Source of the DNA: an uncultured Pedobacter sp.
Lineage (GTDB): Bacteria > Bacteroidota > Bacteroidia > Sphingobacteriales > Sphingobacteriaceae
NCBI RefSeq assembly: GCF_946480185.1
Contig: NZ_CAMLIG010000011.1
Span: forward strand, 1-64,000
Reading direction: 5' to 3'
DNA: 64,000 nucleotides
A program made the translations under genes and the position numbers. How positions within the stretch are numbered: the first letter of the stretch is position 1; each line of letters begins with the position of its first letter. This document shows, in pieces, positions 47,793 through 56,444 of this stretch. The notes below the pieces were generated by a model. The model did not search any database, was not told where the DNA came from, and saw nothing but the letters and a program-made list of their open reading frames with translations.

Positions 47793-48415
47793 TCCTCTAT
47801 AGATTCTACGGGTAATTTAAAGTGCGTCGCATTGAGGTTTAAATATTCCACACTGTTTATTTCCGAATCGCTATCATAAGTCAGCTTTGATATGCTATTG
47901 TAGCTTATTTTTAAATTGAAAGCATTTTCTAATGGAAAATCCATAACGTAAGCTAAAATAAAGCGAATCACGGCTGCGTGAGTAACGATAATTATTTTTT
48001 CTGAGTGTTTATTTTCTGTTGTTATTTCTTCATAAAATTCAATTGCCCTTTCGTATAAATCAAAGAAGCTTTCGCCTTTTTTGATTTTGAAATCAACAAA
48101 ATCTGCATTCCAGGCATTCAATTCCTTTTCTGGTATTTCAGCCCATTCCTTCATCTCCCAAACACCATAATTTAGGTCTAAAATTCTATTGTCAGCAATG
48201 AATTTATCGTTACTTAAATAACTCGCTAATTTGGTGCATCGTCTTAACGGACTGCTGAAGTAAATTGTGTTTTCAGCAGGGGAGATTTGTTCATTTATCC
48301 AATCAAAATGGGTGGTAAAGTTTTCTTCCAATGGCATTTCCGATTGTCCGTAACATAATTTGTTCGGGTTGTAAACTTGCGGATGACGAATTAGATAAAT
48401 ATTCTTCGCTGACAT
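47789..48415 (-). CDS. Histidine phosphatase family protein (CobC-like)
   Basis: A 208-residue phosphoglycerate-mutase-fold phosphatase. The nucleophile His is in LIRHPQV (about 8-14), second arginine in SPLRRCTKLA (about 55-64), and the second His in VTHAAVIRFI (about 144-153). The length fits alpha-ribazole phosphatase, but no cobalamin gene is near, so a general assignment is safer. Confidence 0.85.
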   Translation of the reverse strand: MSAKNIYLIRHPQVYNPNKLCYGQSEMPLEENFTTHFDWINEQISPAENTIYFSSPLRRCTKLASYLSNDKFIADNRILDLNYGVWEMKEWAEIPEKELNAWNADFVDFKIKKGESFFDLYERAIEFYEEITTENKHSEKIIIVTHAAVIRFILAYVMDFPLENAFNLKISYNSISKLTYDSDSEINSVEYLNLNATHFKLPVESIED

Positions 48416-48941
48416 TGTAAAATGGGTATTTTAAGATTTTAGCAGTTTGTGTTTATTAAAATATATTACACTAAGCTCTTTTTTTTTAACAGGGTTAATT
48501 CTGGTTTTTTAGTTTTCATCTAGGAGCTCAATATTTGTTATTCAGTTGAGATAAACGTTTTTTTGATATTTTTTATAGTAGGAGTGTTGGTTTTTTAATT
48601 TTCCTTTTTGGTTTGAAATTATGAGCAATCCACATAAAGTATGGCGACACTTTAAAACTGTAAATTCTCCAAAAAACCCAATGTAAAGTATTTATTTTAA
48701 ATCGCTTTTTTACGGTTAAACCAAAGTAAATTTGGTTTTTTTTACAAGCAAAATAATATTTTGTAATATAGTATAAGCTATTATTTTGCAATTGCTTATA
48801 CAGCTTACTTTATTTTTTAATACAATTATTTGTTTTGATAAATAACCAATGATTTAATTTCAACAGAATTAAATTTTGTTTTATATCTAATATATCTATA
48901 AACACTTATTATTTAGTTAGTTATGAAGTTTATTTGTTTGG
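48416..48941. other. AT-rich gene-free stretch
   Basis: 526 bases, strongly AT-rich, with no convincing gene. A 72-codon frame at 48573-48791 on the minus strand has the aromatic- and lysine-rich composition expected of AT-rich noncoding DNA. No structured RNA or repeat was recognised. Confidence 0.5.
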
Positions 48942-49187
48942 TTAATTGTATCTATTATAAGCGCTGATAAATTCGGCTCTCATAAGTTTAAAATTCTCAA
49001 TAACAGAATTAATAAAGGTTTCATCTATAATTTCGAACACGCCGTTTACTCCATTTAAAATATCCATTTCCGCAAGTTTGTAGGTTTGTTCAATTGCACC
49101 TTGTTCAAACTTAATAATGTATTTATTGTTCATAGAAAAGATAGTTATTTTACATTCCGGATGCGGAAGTTCTGCGACAACTCTCAT
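48942..49187 (-). CDS. Small conserved protein of unknown function
   Basis: An 81-residue protein beginning MRVVAELPHPECKITIFSMN. The pattern of an early MRVVAEhPHPxCKITIF segment followed by a query-like EQGxxEQTYKLAEMD is one I recall from other Sphingobacteriaceae as a hypothetical protein. It is probably cytoplasmic and acidic, with no membrane segment. It is the gene downstream of the CrtA-like gene on the same strand, 50 bases apart. Confidence 0.72.
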   Translation of the reverse strand: MRVVAELPHPECKITIFSMNNKYIIKFEQGAIEQTYKLAEMDILNGVNGVFEIIDETFINSVIENFKLMRAEFISAYNRYN

Positions 49188-49237
49188 AATTTTGTTTTAT
49201 TTGTAGTTTAAAATACACTAAGTAGTTTTGTGTTTGA

Positions 49238-49912
49238 TTATATATTTATTAATTGTCCGCTTATCTCAACGATAATAAATCTTGCGAAAAGTTCTTCGCT
49301 GTACCAATCTTCATCGCGGGTAAGTTTTATTACTTTGGCATGTTCTTCATCTTTATAGGCGAACTTAATTACATCGTCAACACTTTCCCAAATAGAGAAC
49401 GTGGCCTGCATAAAAAACGGTGCTTCGCCAATTCCAACAGAAGTAATAAAACCTTTTGTTTTGTTCATTATTGAAGCAACCGGTGGAACGTTTTTCCAGA
49501 AGTTTTTTAACCGACTTGGACGTACTGTTGCTCTTGTTAGTACGGCAACTTTGCCTGCTGGCTGTTTTATTTTTGGATTCCCGAAAGGTTCTTTTCCGCT
49601 CCATTTTCCGTGGGCACTGGTCGGTTCTAAAAGAATATAAGATTGCTCTTTACAGAACAATTTCCACCATTTGGCAATAAAAGAATTTTGATGAAATTGC
49701 TCGAAATCTGTTTTTTTATCCCAAACTGCCAATAAGCCCCATTGTTGAAAATCAGGATGGATATCAAAAGTTCCGTTTTTACCGCAACCCATCAGTTTCC
49801 AAAAAGTGCATTTTTTGTTAAAATAAAGCGGTAGCCGATGCAACGCCATTGCGATAAAAGCAAGCGGAATAAGAGGTTTAGGGTACCGTACTAAAGTTAT
49901 AGAAACAAGCAT
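49238..49912 (-). CDS. Spheroidene-monooxygenase-like (CrtA) protein
   Basis: A 224-residue protein. The C-terminal half carries the CrtA-like signature GIGEAPFFMQATFSIWESVDD (split at about 172-192) followed by FAYKDEEHAKVI, with a possible haem- or substrate-contacting His. The family includes haem monooxygenases acting on carotenoids, but many Bacteroidota members have no known substrate. No other carotenoid gene lies in the window. Confidence 0.8.
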   Translation of the reverse strand: MLVSITLVRYPKPLIPLAFIAMALHRLPLYFNKKCTFWKLMGCGKNGTFDIHPDFQQWGLLAVWDKKTDFEQFHQNSFIAKWWKLFCKEQSYILLEPTSAHGKWSGKEPFGNPKIKQPAGKVAVLTRATVRPSRLKNFWKNVPPVASIMNKTKGFITSVGIGEAPFFMQATFSIWESVDDVIKFAYKDEEHAKVIKLTRDEDWYSEELFARFIIVEISGQLINI

Positions 49913-50121
49913 TGGAGCTAATTTCGATAATTTAAAGCGCTAGGTTAAATAAGGTGGATAAATAGTTGAATGTGGATATGTTTACGCTTTGGTTTAAATA
50001 AGTTTTTGGAGAATTTATATCGCATTAACGATAGGAGTGACAGCTTTTTTGTGATTTTGGGAACAAAAAACTATAACGGATAGCGTGTTTAAATGCAAAA
50101 AAGCTAAGTCTACATTTTTTG

Positions 50122-50697
50122 CTACAGTCCGGTATTGTTTCTGAACATTTTTATAGCAATGGCAAGTAATATAATCCCAAATGCTTTTCTAAGGATGTGG
50201 AGGCCAGTTGGACCAAAAAGTTTTTCAATCCGTAAGGAGTTTTTTAAGACCGCATAAACAAAGAGCATATTTACAAAAATTCCAATAACGATATTGATGG
50301 TTTCGTACTCGGCTTTTAGTGATAGAAGTGTTGTCATGGTGCCTGCGCCGGCAATTAACGGAAAAGCTAAAGGAACTATAGAAATTGTTTCGGGAATTTC
50401 TTCTTTAAAAAAGTTGATGCCTAAAACCATTTCCATAGCTATGATGAAGATTACGATGGACCCGGCAATAGCAAAAGAGGATACATCCAAACCAATGATC
50501 TGCAATAATCCATCGCCCAAAAATAAAAAAAGCAACATCAGTACCAATGATACTAAAGTTGCTTTTTCGGACTCTATATGTCCGCCAGCTTTTCGTCTTA
50601 AATCAATGATAACGGGTATTGCGCCCAAAATATCAATAATGGCAAATAAAACCATTGAAACTGAAAGAATTTCTTTGAAGTTTAGCTTCTCTACCAT
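50122..50697 (-). CDS. MarC-family membrane protein
   Basis: A 191-residue membrane protein with six hydrophobic segments. The early IDILGAIPVIIDLRR and the repeat-like PLAFPLIAGAGTMTTLL mark the MarC/UPF0056 family. It has no proven transport substrate. The GDSL hydrolase gene ends 27 bases upstream on the same strand. Confidence 0.9.
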   Translation of the reverse strand: MVEKLNFKEILSVSMVLFAIIDILGAIPVIIDLRRKAGGHIESEKATLVSLVLMLLFLFLGDGLLQIIGLDVSSFAIAGSIVIFIIAMEMVLGINFFKEEIPETISIVPLAFPLIAGAGTMTTLLSLKAEYETINIVIGIFVNMLFVYAVLKNSLRIEKLFGPTGLHILRKAFGIILLAIAIKMFRNNTGL

Positions 50698-50724
50698 TAT
50701 TGGTTTGTTTTGGTTAAAGTACCA

Positions 50725-51480
50725 TTACCCTAATTTTGTTGCTTTTGACCAAGCATCGGCCATTAATTTTGCGCCGGGTAAAGTTGGATGAACGCCGTCT
50801 ATAGTCCAATAACTTGCCTTTGCGCTTTTTAAAGCTTCGTTAAATACCTCTTGATAGGGGATGAAGATCGCATTAAATTCTTTTGCAATCTTTTTAGCAG
50901 TAACTCTATACCCGTCAAACTCCGGATACCAAGAATCATCCACTGCTTTTACACCTTTTAGTGCAAAGGGTTCACCAATAACCAGTTTTACGTTGGGTAG
51001 TTTTTTTGTTGTTCTTTCTAATAGCGCTCTAAAATCATTCTCATAAACAGTCAATGTACCATTGTACTTTCCGTTGTGCTTATGCCAGTAATCGTTTACT
51101 CCGATTAGAATACTTAAAATATTCGGGTTTAAATCTAAGCAGTCCTTATCCCATCTGTCGGCAAGTTGATAAACCTTATTGCCACTGATTCCTTTATTAT
51201 AAATTTTGATGTCCTGGGAAGCATGCTTGGTTAGCAAAGTTGCCGCAGTGTGTAAAACGTAACCATTACCTAGGTTATTATCTAAACCGTTGTAGCTATC
51301 GGTATCTTTTTTTCTGCCCCAATCAGTTATTGAATCACCTTGAAAAAGAATAATATCGTTTGAACTCAAGTTTAATTTTGGACTAGAGTCCGGAATCGCA
51401 GCGCTAACAATTTTTGGAATACTTATAGCTAATGCTGTGGTAATTGCTGTGGTTTTTAAAAAGTCTCTACGTTTGATCAT
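50725..51480 (-). CDS. Secreted GDSL/SGNH hydrolase with Tat-type signal
   Basis: A 251-residue esterase or lipase-like protein. The N-terminus has KRRDFLKTTAI, a twin-arginine motif, before a hydrophobic stretch ending IVSAA. The SGNH blocks follow: FQGDSITDWG (nucleophile Ser), NKGISGNKVYQL, IGVNDYW and the catalytic DGVHPTLPG near 232. Export by Tat suggests that it folds before secretion. The substrate is probably an acetylated sugar, but that is inference. Confidence 0.9.
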   Translation of the reverse strand: MIKRRDFLKTTAITTALAISIPKIVSAAIPDSSPKLNLSSNDIILFQGDSITDWGRKKDTDSYNGLDNNLGNGYVLHTAATLLTKHASQDIKIYNKGISGNKVYQLADRWDKDCLDLNPNILSILIGVNDYWHKHNGKYNGTLTVYENDFRALLERTTKKLPNVKLVIGEPFALKGVKAVDDSWYPEFDGYRVTAKKIAKEFNAIFIPYQEVFNEALKSAKASYWTIDGVHPTLPGAKLMADAWSKATKLG

Positions 51481-51712
51481 GATTTAATTGGAGTTGTTTT
51501 TTAAATTTATTAAAATAATGTGTAATTACAATCTGCTAACTGCTTTTTTACATAGCAGTTTGTTGCTATTTTACTGTCTGATTATTTACGGCCATATTGC
51601 TTGAATGAGCTTTAGAAACGAAATTTAAAAGTTTTAATGTTAAATTTTATTTTTTTTGTAGCATTTCGCTCTGTTATTTCGTTAAGGAGACTAGACACGC
51701 AAAAATAAAAAC

Positions 51713-52435
51713 ATGAAAAATTTAAAATCAAAGCTTACGAAAAGCTTAAAGCAGAAAAACATTGGATTATTGGCAATTTTATTGGCTGTTTTTTCATTAA
51801 GTTCTTGCTTAAAGAACAATGATAATAATGCTGTACCAAATTATTCTTGGTTATCAGTTATTAATGCTTCGCCAAATTTAGATAAATTCGATTTTGCAAT
51901 TGACAATCAAATAGTTAATAGTGATTCTTTTGGATTTACAGAGCGTTTACCTTATTTTAATATTTATTCTGGAACACGGAAAATAGGGATTTATAAAGAC
52001 CAAACTACTGATAGCTTAAGAACAGGAACTTTGATTGCAAAACCAGGAGAAATATATTCTTTGTATGTAGTAGGAGCGGCGCCTAACCAAGAATTTTTGA
52101 CCATAACCGATTCTTTAACTACGCCAACAACAGGAAAAGCACAAATAAGATTTTTGAATTTAAGCGTTAATGCACCGGCTTTGAAACTTAATTATGGAGT
52201 GGATTCAACTTTGGTTAATAGCGTAAGCTACAAAGGACATTCGGGTTTTGTAGAGATTCCGGGAGGTAAAAACTATAATTTTAGCGTTGCAGCTGCAACA
52301 GGCTCTGGAAATACAGCTACTCAAAGTAATGTACTTATTGAAAGCGGAAAAATTTATACCATTTGGGCAAAAGGTTTTTACGATAATACAACAGTTGACA
52401 GCTTGAAATTAGGATTAAAGATTCAAGGAAACTAG
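51713..52435 (+). CDS. DUF4397 domain lipoprotein
   Basis: A 240-residue lipoprotein with lipobox LSSC (Cys32) after a long n-region. The mature part has beta-rich repeats (SWLSVINASPNLDKFDFAI and QIRFLNLSVNAPALKLNYG), as in DUF4397, a surface or periplasmic domain of unknown role. It is followed by a bidirectional terminator. Confidence 0.85.
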   Translation: MKNLKSKLTKSLKQKNIGLLAILLAVFSLSSCLKNNDNNAVPNYSWLSVINASPNLDKFDFAIDNQIVNSDSFGFTERLPYFNIYSGTRKIGIYKDQTTDSLRTGTLIAKPGEIYSLYVVGAAPNQEFLTITDSLTTPTTGKAQIRFLNLSVNAPALKLNYGVDSTLVNSVSYKGHSGFVEIPGGKNYNFSVAAATGSGNTATQSNVLIESGKIYTIWAKGFYDNTTVDSLKLGLKIQGN

Positions 52436-52460
52436 TAGATTAGCATTGAGATTAACCAAA

Positions 52461-52494
52461 AACGGGCCATCAAAATATTTTGATGGCTCGTTTT
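52461..52494. terminator. Bidirectional terminator between DUF4397 and the kinase gene
   Basis: AACGGGCCATCAAAAT and ATTTTGATGGCTCGTT form a long stem with one mismatch or G-T pair; a T run follows on the plus strand and A-rich sequence precedes it. Confidence 0.85.
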
Positions 52495-52511
52495 ACTTTT
52501 TAATATAAATC

Positions 52512-53369
52512 TTATTTCTTCTTGTAGTTTTCTAAGTGAAACTTCACTAAATCATCAATTGGAGAACGCATGATTTTACCCATTTTCATGCCGTATTCTG
52601 TAGCTACTTCTTCTAAAATATTTCTAAAGTTGTATGCAACAGAGCCAATACAGTTAAACTCCAATTCTTTGTAATTTGGGTAGTGACTTACTAAATTTTT
52701 AAAGAAATCTTCGAAAGAAGTTTTTACCAAATTTTTTGAATATTCTAAGTTTGCTGTGATATCATAAACAAATTTGCTGAAACTAGCGCAGAATCTATTT
52801 GGCAAAGGTTTGGTATAAACTGCTTCTAAAATATCATCCGGCGTAAGTTTGAATGTTTCCCAAAAAGAATCTCTCACGTTTTTAGGCATGTAACCTCTTA
52901 CATAATCGCTCAAGAGCTTTTTGCCGATATAACAACCACTTCCTTCGTCTCCCAGAATAAAAGCCAAAGAGTCTATGCTCATCTCAATGTCTTCACCATC
53001 GTAAATACAAGTGTTTGTACCGGTTCCAAGAATGGCGGCAAAACCTCTCTTCGTCCCTAATAAAGCTCTCGCTGCAGCCATTAAATCGTGGTCAATTTCT
53101 ATTTCGGCATTAGGAAAAATAACTTGCATTGCTTTTTCAACAATTTCAGCTTTCTCATCATTATGCACACCTGCCCCGTAATAATGAACTTCTTTGATTT
53201 TATTAACAGGAAGATCTGATGGCATATTTTTTTTCATTGAATCTATGATGTACTCTGTGTCAGAAAAATACGGATTATATCCTTCCGTGTGAAACATCTC
53301 TTTCTTTCCATCGTCTTGTATTAGTGTCCAGCTGGTTTTTGTGGATCCCCCGTCTGCGATTAGTATCAT
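52512..53369 (-). CDS. BadF/BcrA-type ATPase, N-acetylglucosamine-kinase-like
   Basis: A 285-residue protein of the ASKHA fold. The phosphate-binding motifs are IADGGSTKTSWTLI (3-16), ILGTGTNTCIYDG (about 112-124) and ILGDEGSGCYIGKKLL (about 137-152). The family in Bacteroidota includes GlcNAc kinases that recycle cell-wall sugars. Its substrate is inferred, not shown. Confidence 0.85.
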   Translation of the reverse strand: MILIADGGSTKTSWTLIQDDGKKEMFHTEGYNPYFSDTEYIIDSMKKNMPSDLPVNKIKEVHYYGAGVHNDEKAEIVEKAMQVIFPNAEIEIDHDLMAAARALLGTKRGFAAILGTGTNTCIYDGEDIEMSIDSLAFILGDEGSGCYIGKKLLSDYVRGYMPKNVRDSFWETFKLTPDDILEAVYTKPLPNRFCASFSKFVYDITANLEYSKNLVKTSFEDFFKNLVSHYPNYKELEFNCIGSVAYNFRNILEEVATEYGMKMGKIMRSPIDDLVKFHLENYKKK

Positions 53370-53479
53370 TATGTGGCTTTTTTGATTTAAATTAGTCTGC
53401 GATAAAAATAGTAAAATTTACTTATTGTACAAACTACACTAAGTTGATTTTTTTTTGATTTTCTTAAGCACTAGTTAGT

Positions 53480-54469
53480 TTATGGTTTAAAGAAGCATTG
53501 CGATAAGCCTTTCTCCAACACTTCTCTTTTTAGCGTTTTTCCAATAAAAACCAATTTGGTTTGTTTTTGTTCACTTTCTTGCCATTCGTCTCCATCTGTA
53601 AACACAGGAGCACCTTTTACAGATTGTATAATCAATTTTCTGTTTAGGCCTTCAATATATAATATGCCTTTAATTCTGTAAAACCAAGCTCCTTGAATGG
53701 CAAGCATTACAGTAAAGTAATGCCTTAACTTTAAAAGATCGAAACTTTGTGTAAAAACGAAACTTTGCGATACGATATTTTGATGTTTTCCTTCTGTGGG
53801 GATATTAAAGACGTTAGACTTATCCGCGTTTGAAAGTCCAAACCTTAAAGATGTTTTTTCTTTATTGTAAGCTTCTAGGTTTAATATTTTTGCAGTTTGT
53901 ACGTTCGCATAATTGGTAAACTCAAAACTGGCTAGTGGATTAATTTTTCTGATGGTTTCATCTACTTTTTTTAGATCTTCATCAGATATGTTGCCAGATT
54001 TATTAAAAATGATATGATCTGCAAATAGTACCTGTTTGGCCGCTTCGTTCTCCGTAGCAATCACATCTAAAACATTTTCAGCATCAATCAAACATACCGT
54101 TCCATCAAGTTTAAAAGCAGTTTGTACATTGTAATCTGTTAAAAATATAGAAGCAACTGCAGACGGATCTGCAATTCCTGTAGTTTCTATAATGAGGTGA
54201 TCATAATCATAGCTGCCAATTACAAGCTTATTAAGCACTTCAAACAACTCGCCATTTAATGAACAGCAAATACATCCGTTAGAGAGCTCAAAAATATTTT
54301 CATCGGTTTTAACCACTAATTCGCTATCGATATTAATCTCGCCAAATTCATTTTCGATAATGGCAAACTTAGTCTCTGGATTTTGTTTGATGATACGGTT
54401 GAGCAAAGTTGTTTTTCCGGCTCCTAAAAATCCGGTAAGTATGGTTACGGGTACTGATTTTATGGACAT
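53480..54469 (-). CDS. CobW/COG0523-family GTPase (metal chaperone)
   Basis: A 329-residue G3E GTPase. Walker A is GFLGAGKTT at 13-21, ENEFGE at 39-44, the metal-binding CxCC motif GCICC at 65-69 and the ETTGIADP switch segment near 96. A C-terminal CobW domain (about 215-325) follows. Such proteins insert zinc or cobalt into client enzymes. The start at 54469 (MSIKSVPVTIL) is preferred over 54511. No zinc-repressed promoter was identified. Confidence 0.93.
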   Translation of the reverse strand: MSIKSVPVTILTGFLGAGKTTLLNRIIKQNPETKFAIIENEFGEINIDSELVVKTDENIFELSNGCICCSLNGELFEVLNKLVIGSYDYDHLIIETTGIADPSAVASIFLTDYNVQTAFKLDGTVCLIDAENVLDVIATENEAAKQVLFADHIIFNKSGNISDEDLKKVDETIRKINPLASFEFTNYANVQTAKILNLEAYNKEKTSLRFGLSNADKSNVFNIPTEGKHQNIVSQSFVFTQSFDLLKLRHYFTVMLAIQGAWFYRIKGILYIEGLNRKLIIQSVKGAPVFTDGDEWQESEQKQTKLVFIGKTLKREVLEKGLSQCFFKP

Positions 54470-54540
54470 AGCAAAATATAAGAAATTCGATGCTTCAAAT
54501 ATAGTTCTCAAATCTCATATCCAACCTCTCAAATCTAGAT

Positions 54541-55623
54541 TTATACTTTTTCTCGTTGGATCATCGCGGGGAATGTTTTCAGGATAATTTTCATATCCAA
54601 CCACATGGAGTAATTTTTGGCGTAAAAATTATCAAGTGTTTTTCGTTCATAATCAGACATCTCTTTTTTCCCACGTTTACTGATCTGCCAAAGGCCCGTT
54701 AATCCGGCAGGACCCAGAAAACGCATTGACCATTCATTGGTTGTTAACTGTTCGGCTTCATAAAGTGGGAGGGGGCGGTTGCCCACTAAAGACATATCAC
54801 CTTTTAAAACATTTAATAATTGAGGAAGCTCATCTATACTGCTATTTCTAAGAAATGCGCCAAGTTTTGTGATTCGTGGGTCGTTTTCAATTTTAAAAAA
54901 TGAAGCGTCTCCGTATTGATTTCTATGCGCCAAACTTGCCATTTCTGCATCAGCACCAATTCTCATCGACCTAAATTTGTAAAAATCAAAAATTTTATAG
55001 CCTGTACCCACTCTTTTGCTGGTGTAAAAAACCGGTCCCGGAGAATCTAATTTTATTAATAATGCTATAATTAAAAAAAACGGCGATAAAAAAACCAAAG
55101 AAACAATAGAGATGGTTAAATCCAAAATTCTTTTGCTAACTGGGATATGATATTCGGCAATAGAAACCTGGGATAATTGACTTACTTGCGATCTCAGTAA
55201 TTTATAAAAGTTCAAAAACTTTAACCTTTCTATTAAATCGTCAAAAGGAATAGGTGGGGCATAACAATCGCTCACACCAAGACTCATTGCTTTTTTTGCA
55301 ATCCTGGCATCAGGCTCTGTTAATAAAAAGATAGTAATTAGGTTTTTTGTAAGGAAGTTTTTTTTAAGTGCTAAAATATATGCCTGCACTTCTTCAAATT
55401 TTGATGGTTCTACTTCAATAATAACCATCGTGTTGATATCGCTAAAAGAAAGCGTTTGTGTAATATTTCTTAGTTCTGATAGGGTATTTGCCCAATTGAT
55501 AGTGAATTCATTTTCCGGAAAAAGTTTTTCGATTCCTTCTTTAAAAACACTTCCATAATACAGAATATTAATCGAAGAGTTGGATTTGAAGTGGTCTTCA
55601 ACATTAACATTCGTAAATTGCAT
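54541..55623 (-). CDS. Undecaprenyl-phosphate sugar transferase with N-terminal pseudo-receiver
   Basis: A 360-residue fusion. Residues about 18-137 have a receiver-like alpha/beta pattern, but the phospho-site Asp is replaced (IIEVEP, Glu70), the conserved Lys becomes Ile125 (PPIPF), and the acidic pair near the N-terminus is absent. Residues about 160-360 are a bacterial sugar transferase: one transmembrane segment (about 170-190), KFRSM, SIDELPQLLNVLKGDMS and LVGNRPLPLY, then GLTGLWQISKRG. It likely starts exopolysaccharide repeat units. It begins 3 bases after the receiver gene. Confidence 0.9.
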   Translation of the reverse strand: MQFTNVNVEDHFKSNSSINILYYGSVFKEGIEKLFPENEFTINWANTLSELRNITQTLSFSDINTMVIIEVEPSKFEEVQAYILALKKNFLTKNLITIFLLTEPDARIAKKAMSLGVSDCYAPPIPFDDLIERLKFLNFYKLLRSQVSQLSQVSIAEYHIPVSKRILDLTISIVSLVFLSPFFLIIALLIKLDSPGPVFYTSKRVGTGYKIFDFYKFRSMRIGADAEMASLAHRNQYGDASFFKIENDPRITKLGAFLRNSSIDELPQLLNVLKGDMSLVGNRPLPLYEAEQLTTNEWSMRFLGPAGLTGLWQISKRGKKEMSDYERKTLDNFYAKNYSMWLDMKIILKTFPAMIQREKV

Positions 55624-55626
55624 TCG

Positions 55627-56022
55627 CTAATTTAGTATAATTTTTATTTTATCTTTTAAAATTGAAGGATTAAATGGTTTAGACATTAAGTCGTTTATAG
55701 GGTAAGGAATTCTGGTTTTAATATTTTCTAATGAATCTGAACCGGAGAGTACAATTACCGGAACGTTTCTAAAATAACCGCTTACTTTTAAAGAACGCAC
55801 AAAATCAGCTCCGTCAAAATATGGCATCTCCATGTCAGATATAATTAAATCTGGGATGTTACCGTTATCTAGCCAAGTCAAGGCGTCAAATCCATTATTT
55901 TTGATGACCAAATCGTAGTCTTTTTTTAGGATAAATTCTAAAAGCTTTAGAATAGCTATTTCATCATCAACCAAAAGAATCCTTTTCTTAACCACCTCTT
56001 TGTTTTTTTCTAATGATATCAT
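55627..56022 (-). CDS. Single-domain response regulator (CheY-like)
   Basis: A 131-residue receiver with no output domain. Acidic pocket Asp19-Asp20 (LLVDDE), phospho-accepting Asp63 (IISDMEMP), Ser93 (VLSG) and Lys115 (SKPF) are all in place, so it should be phosphorylatable. It overlaps nothing and the sugar transferase follows after 3 bases, so they are certainly one operon. No kinase is adjacent. Confidence 0.93.
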   Translation of the reverse strand: MISLEKNKEVVKKRILLVDDEIAILKLLEFILKKDYDLVIKNNGFDALTWLDNGNIPDLIISDMEMPYFDGADFVRSLKVSGYFRNVPVIVLSGSDSLENIKTRIPYPINDLMSKPFNPSILKDKIKIILN

Positions 56023-56391
56023 AATTCTGTATCTTTTATATTAACTATTAAACAGAAAGGATGCCGAATTACTTTTTAAAATCCCTTTAAAGTTATACAC
56101 TTTTTTTTATTTAATCTTTAAATTAAACTTTCACAAAAACACTGTCTGTTTAAATTTATTTAAATGAGATTAATGTGCTTTTAATGTGTTTTAAGAGCAT
56201 TATATTTTGTTTTTGTTATTCCACAATATACGTAAGTACAATTACTAAGGTTTTACTGAAATCAGTTTTTAAGCAATTTTTTTATTTTAAAAAATGTTAG
56301 CCAAGAATTGTGGAATCCAAAACCTTATAATTTTAGGGAATTTGTTTCCCGAAATAGGAAAAAATTTCCCATTTTTAATAGTCTCATAAAC
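56023..56391. other. AT-rich gene-free region before the receiver gene
   Basis: About 370 bases with no gene. It must hold the promoter of the receiver operon. Two short hairpin-like segments, GGGAATTTGTTTCCC (56336-56350) and GGAAAAAATTTCC (56357-56369), are notable; a role is unknown. Confidence 0.45.
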
Positions 56392-56428
56392 AAAGAAAGT
56401 TTCGGTTTTTTGTGCCGAAACTTTCTTT
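56392..56428 (-). terminator. Terminator of yidC
   Basis: AAAGAAAGTTTCGG and CCGAAACTTTCTTT form a 14-bp perfect stem around a 9-base loop, 16 bases after the yidC stop on the minus strand. The T tract is interrupted. Confidence 0.75.
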
Positions 56429-56444
56429 GCTCATGTGTTAACTG

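Noticed and set aside
48573..48791. 72-codon minus-strand frame in an AT-rich region
   Set aside because: Composition (Lys, Tyr, Phe, Ile rich) is what AT-rich noncoding DNA gives; no motif.
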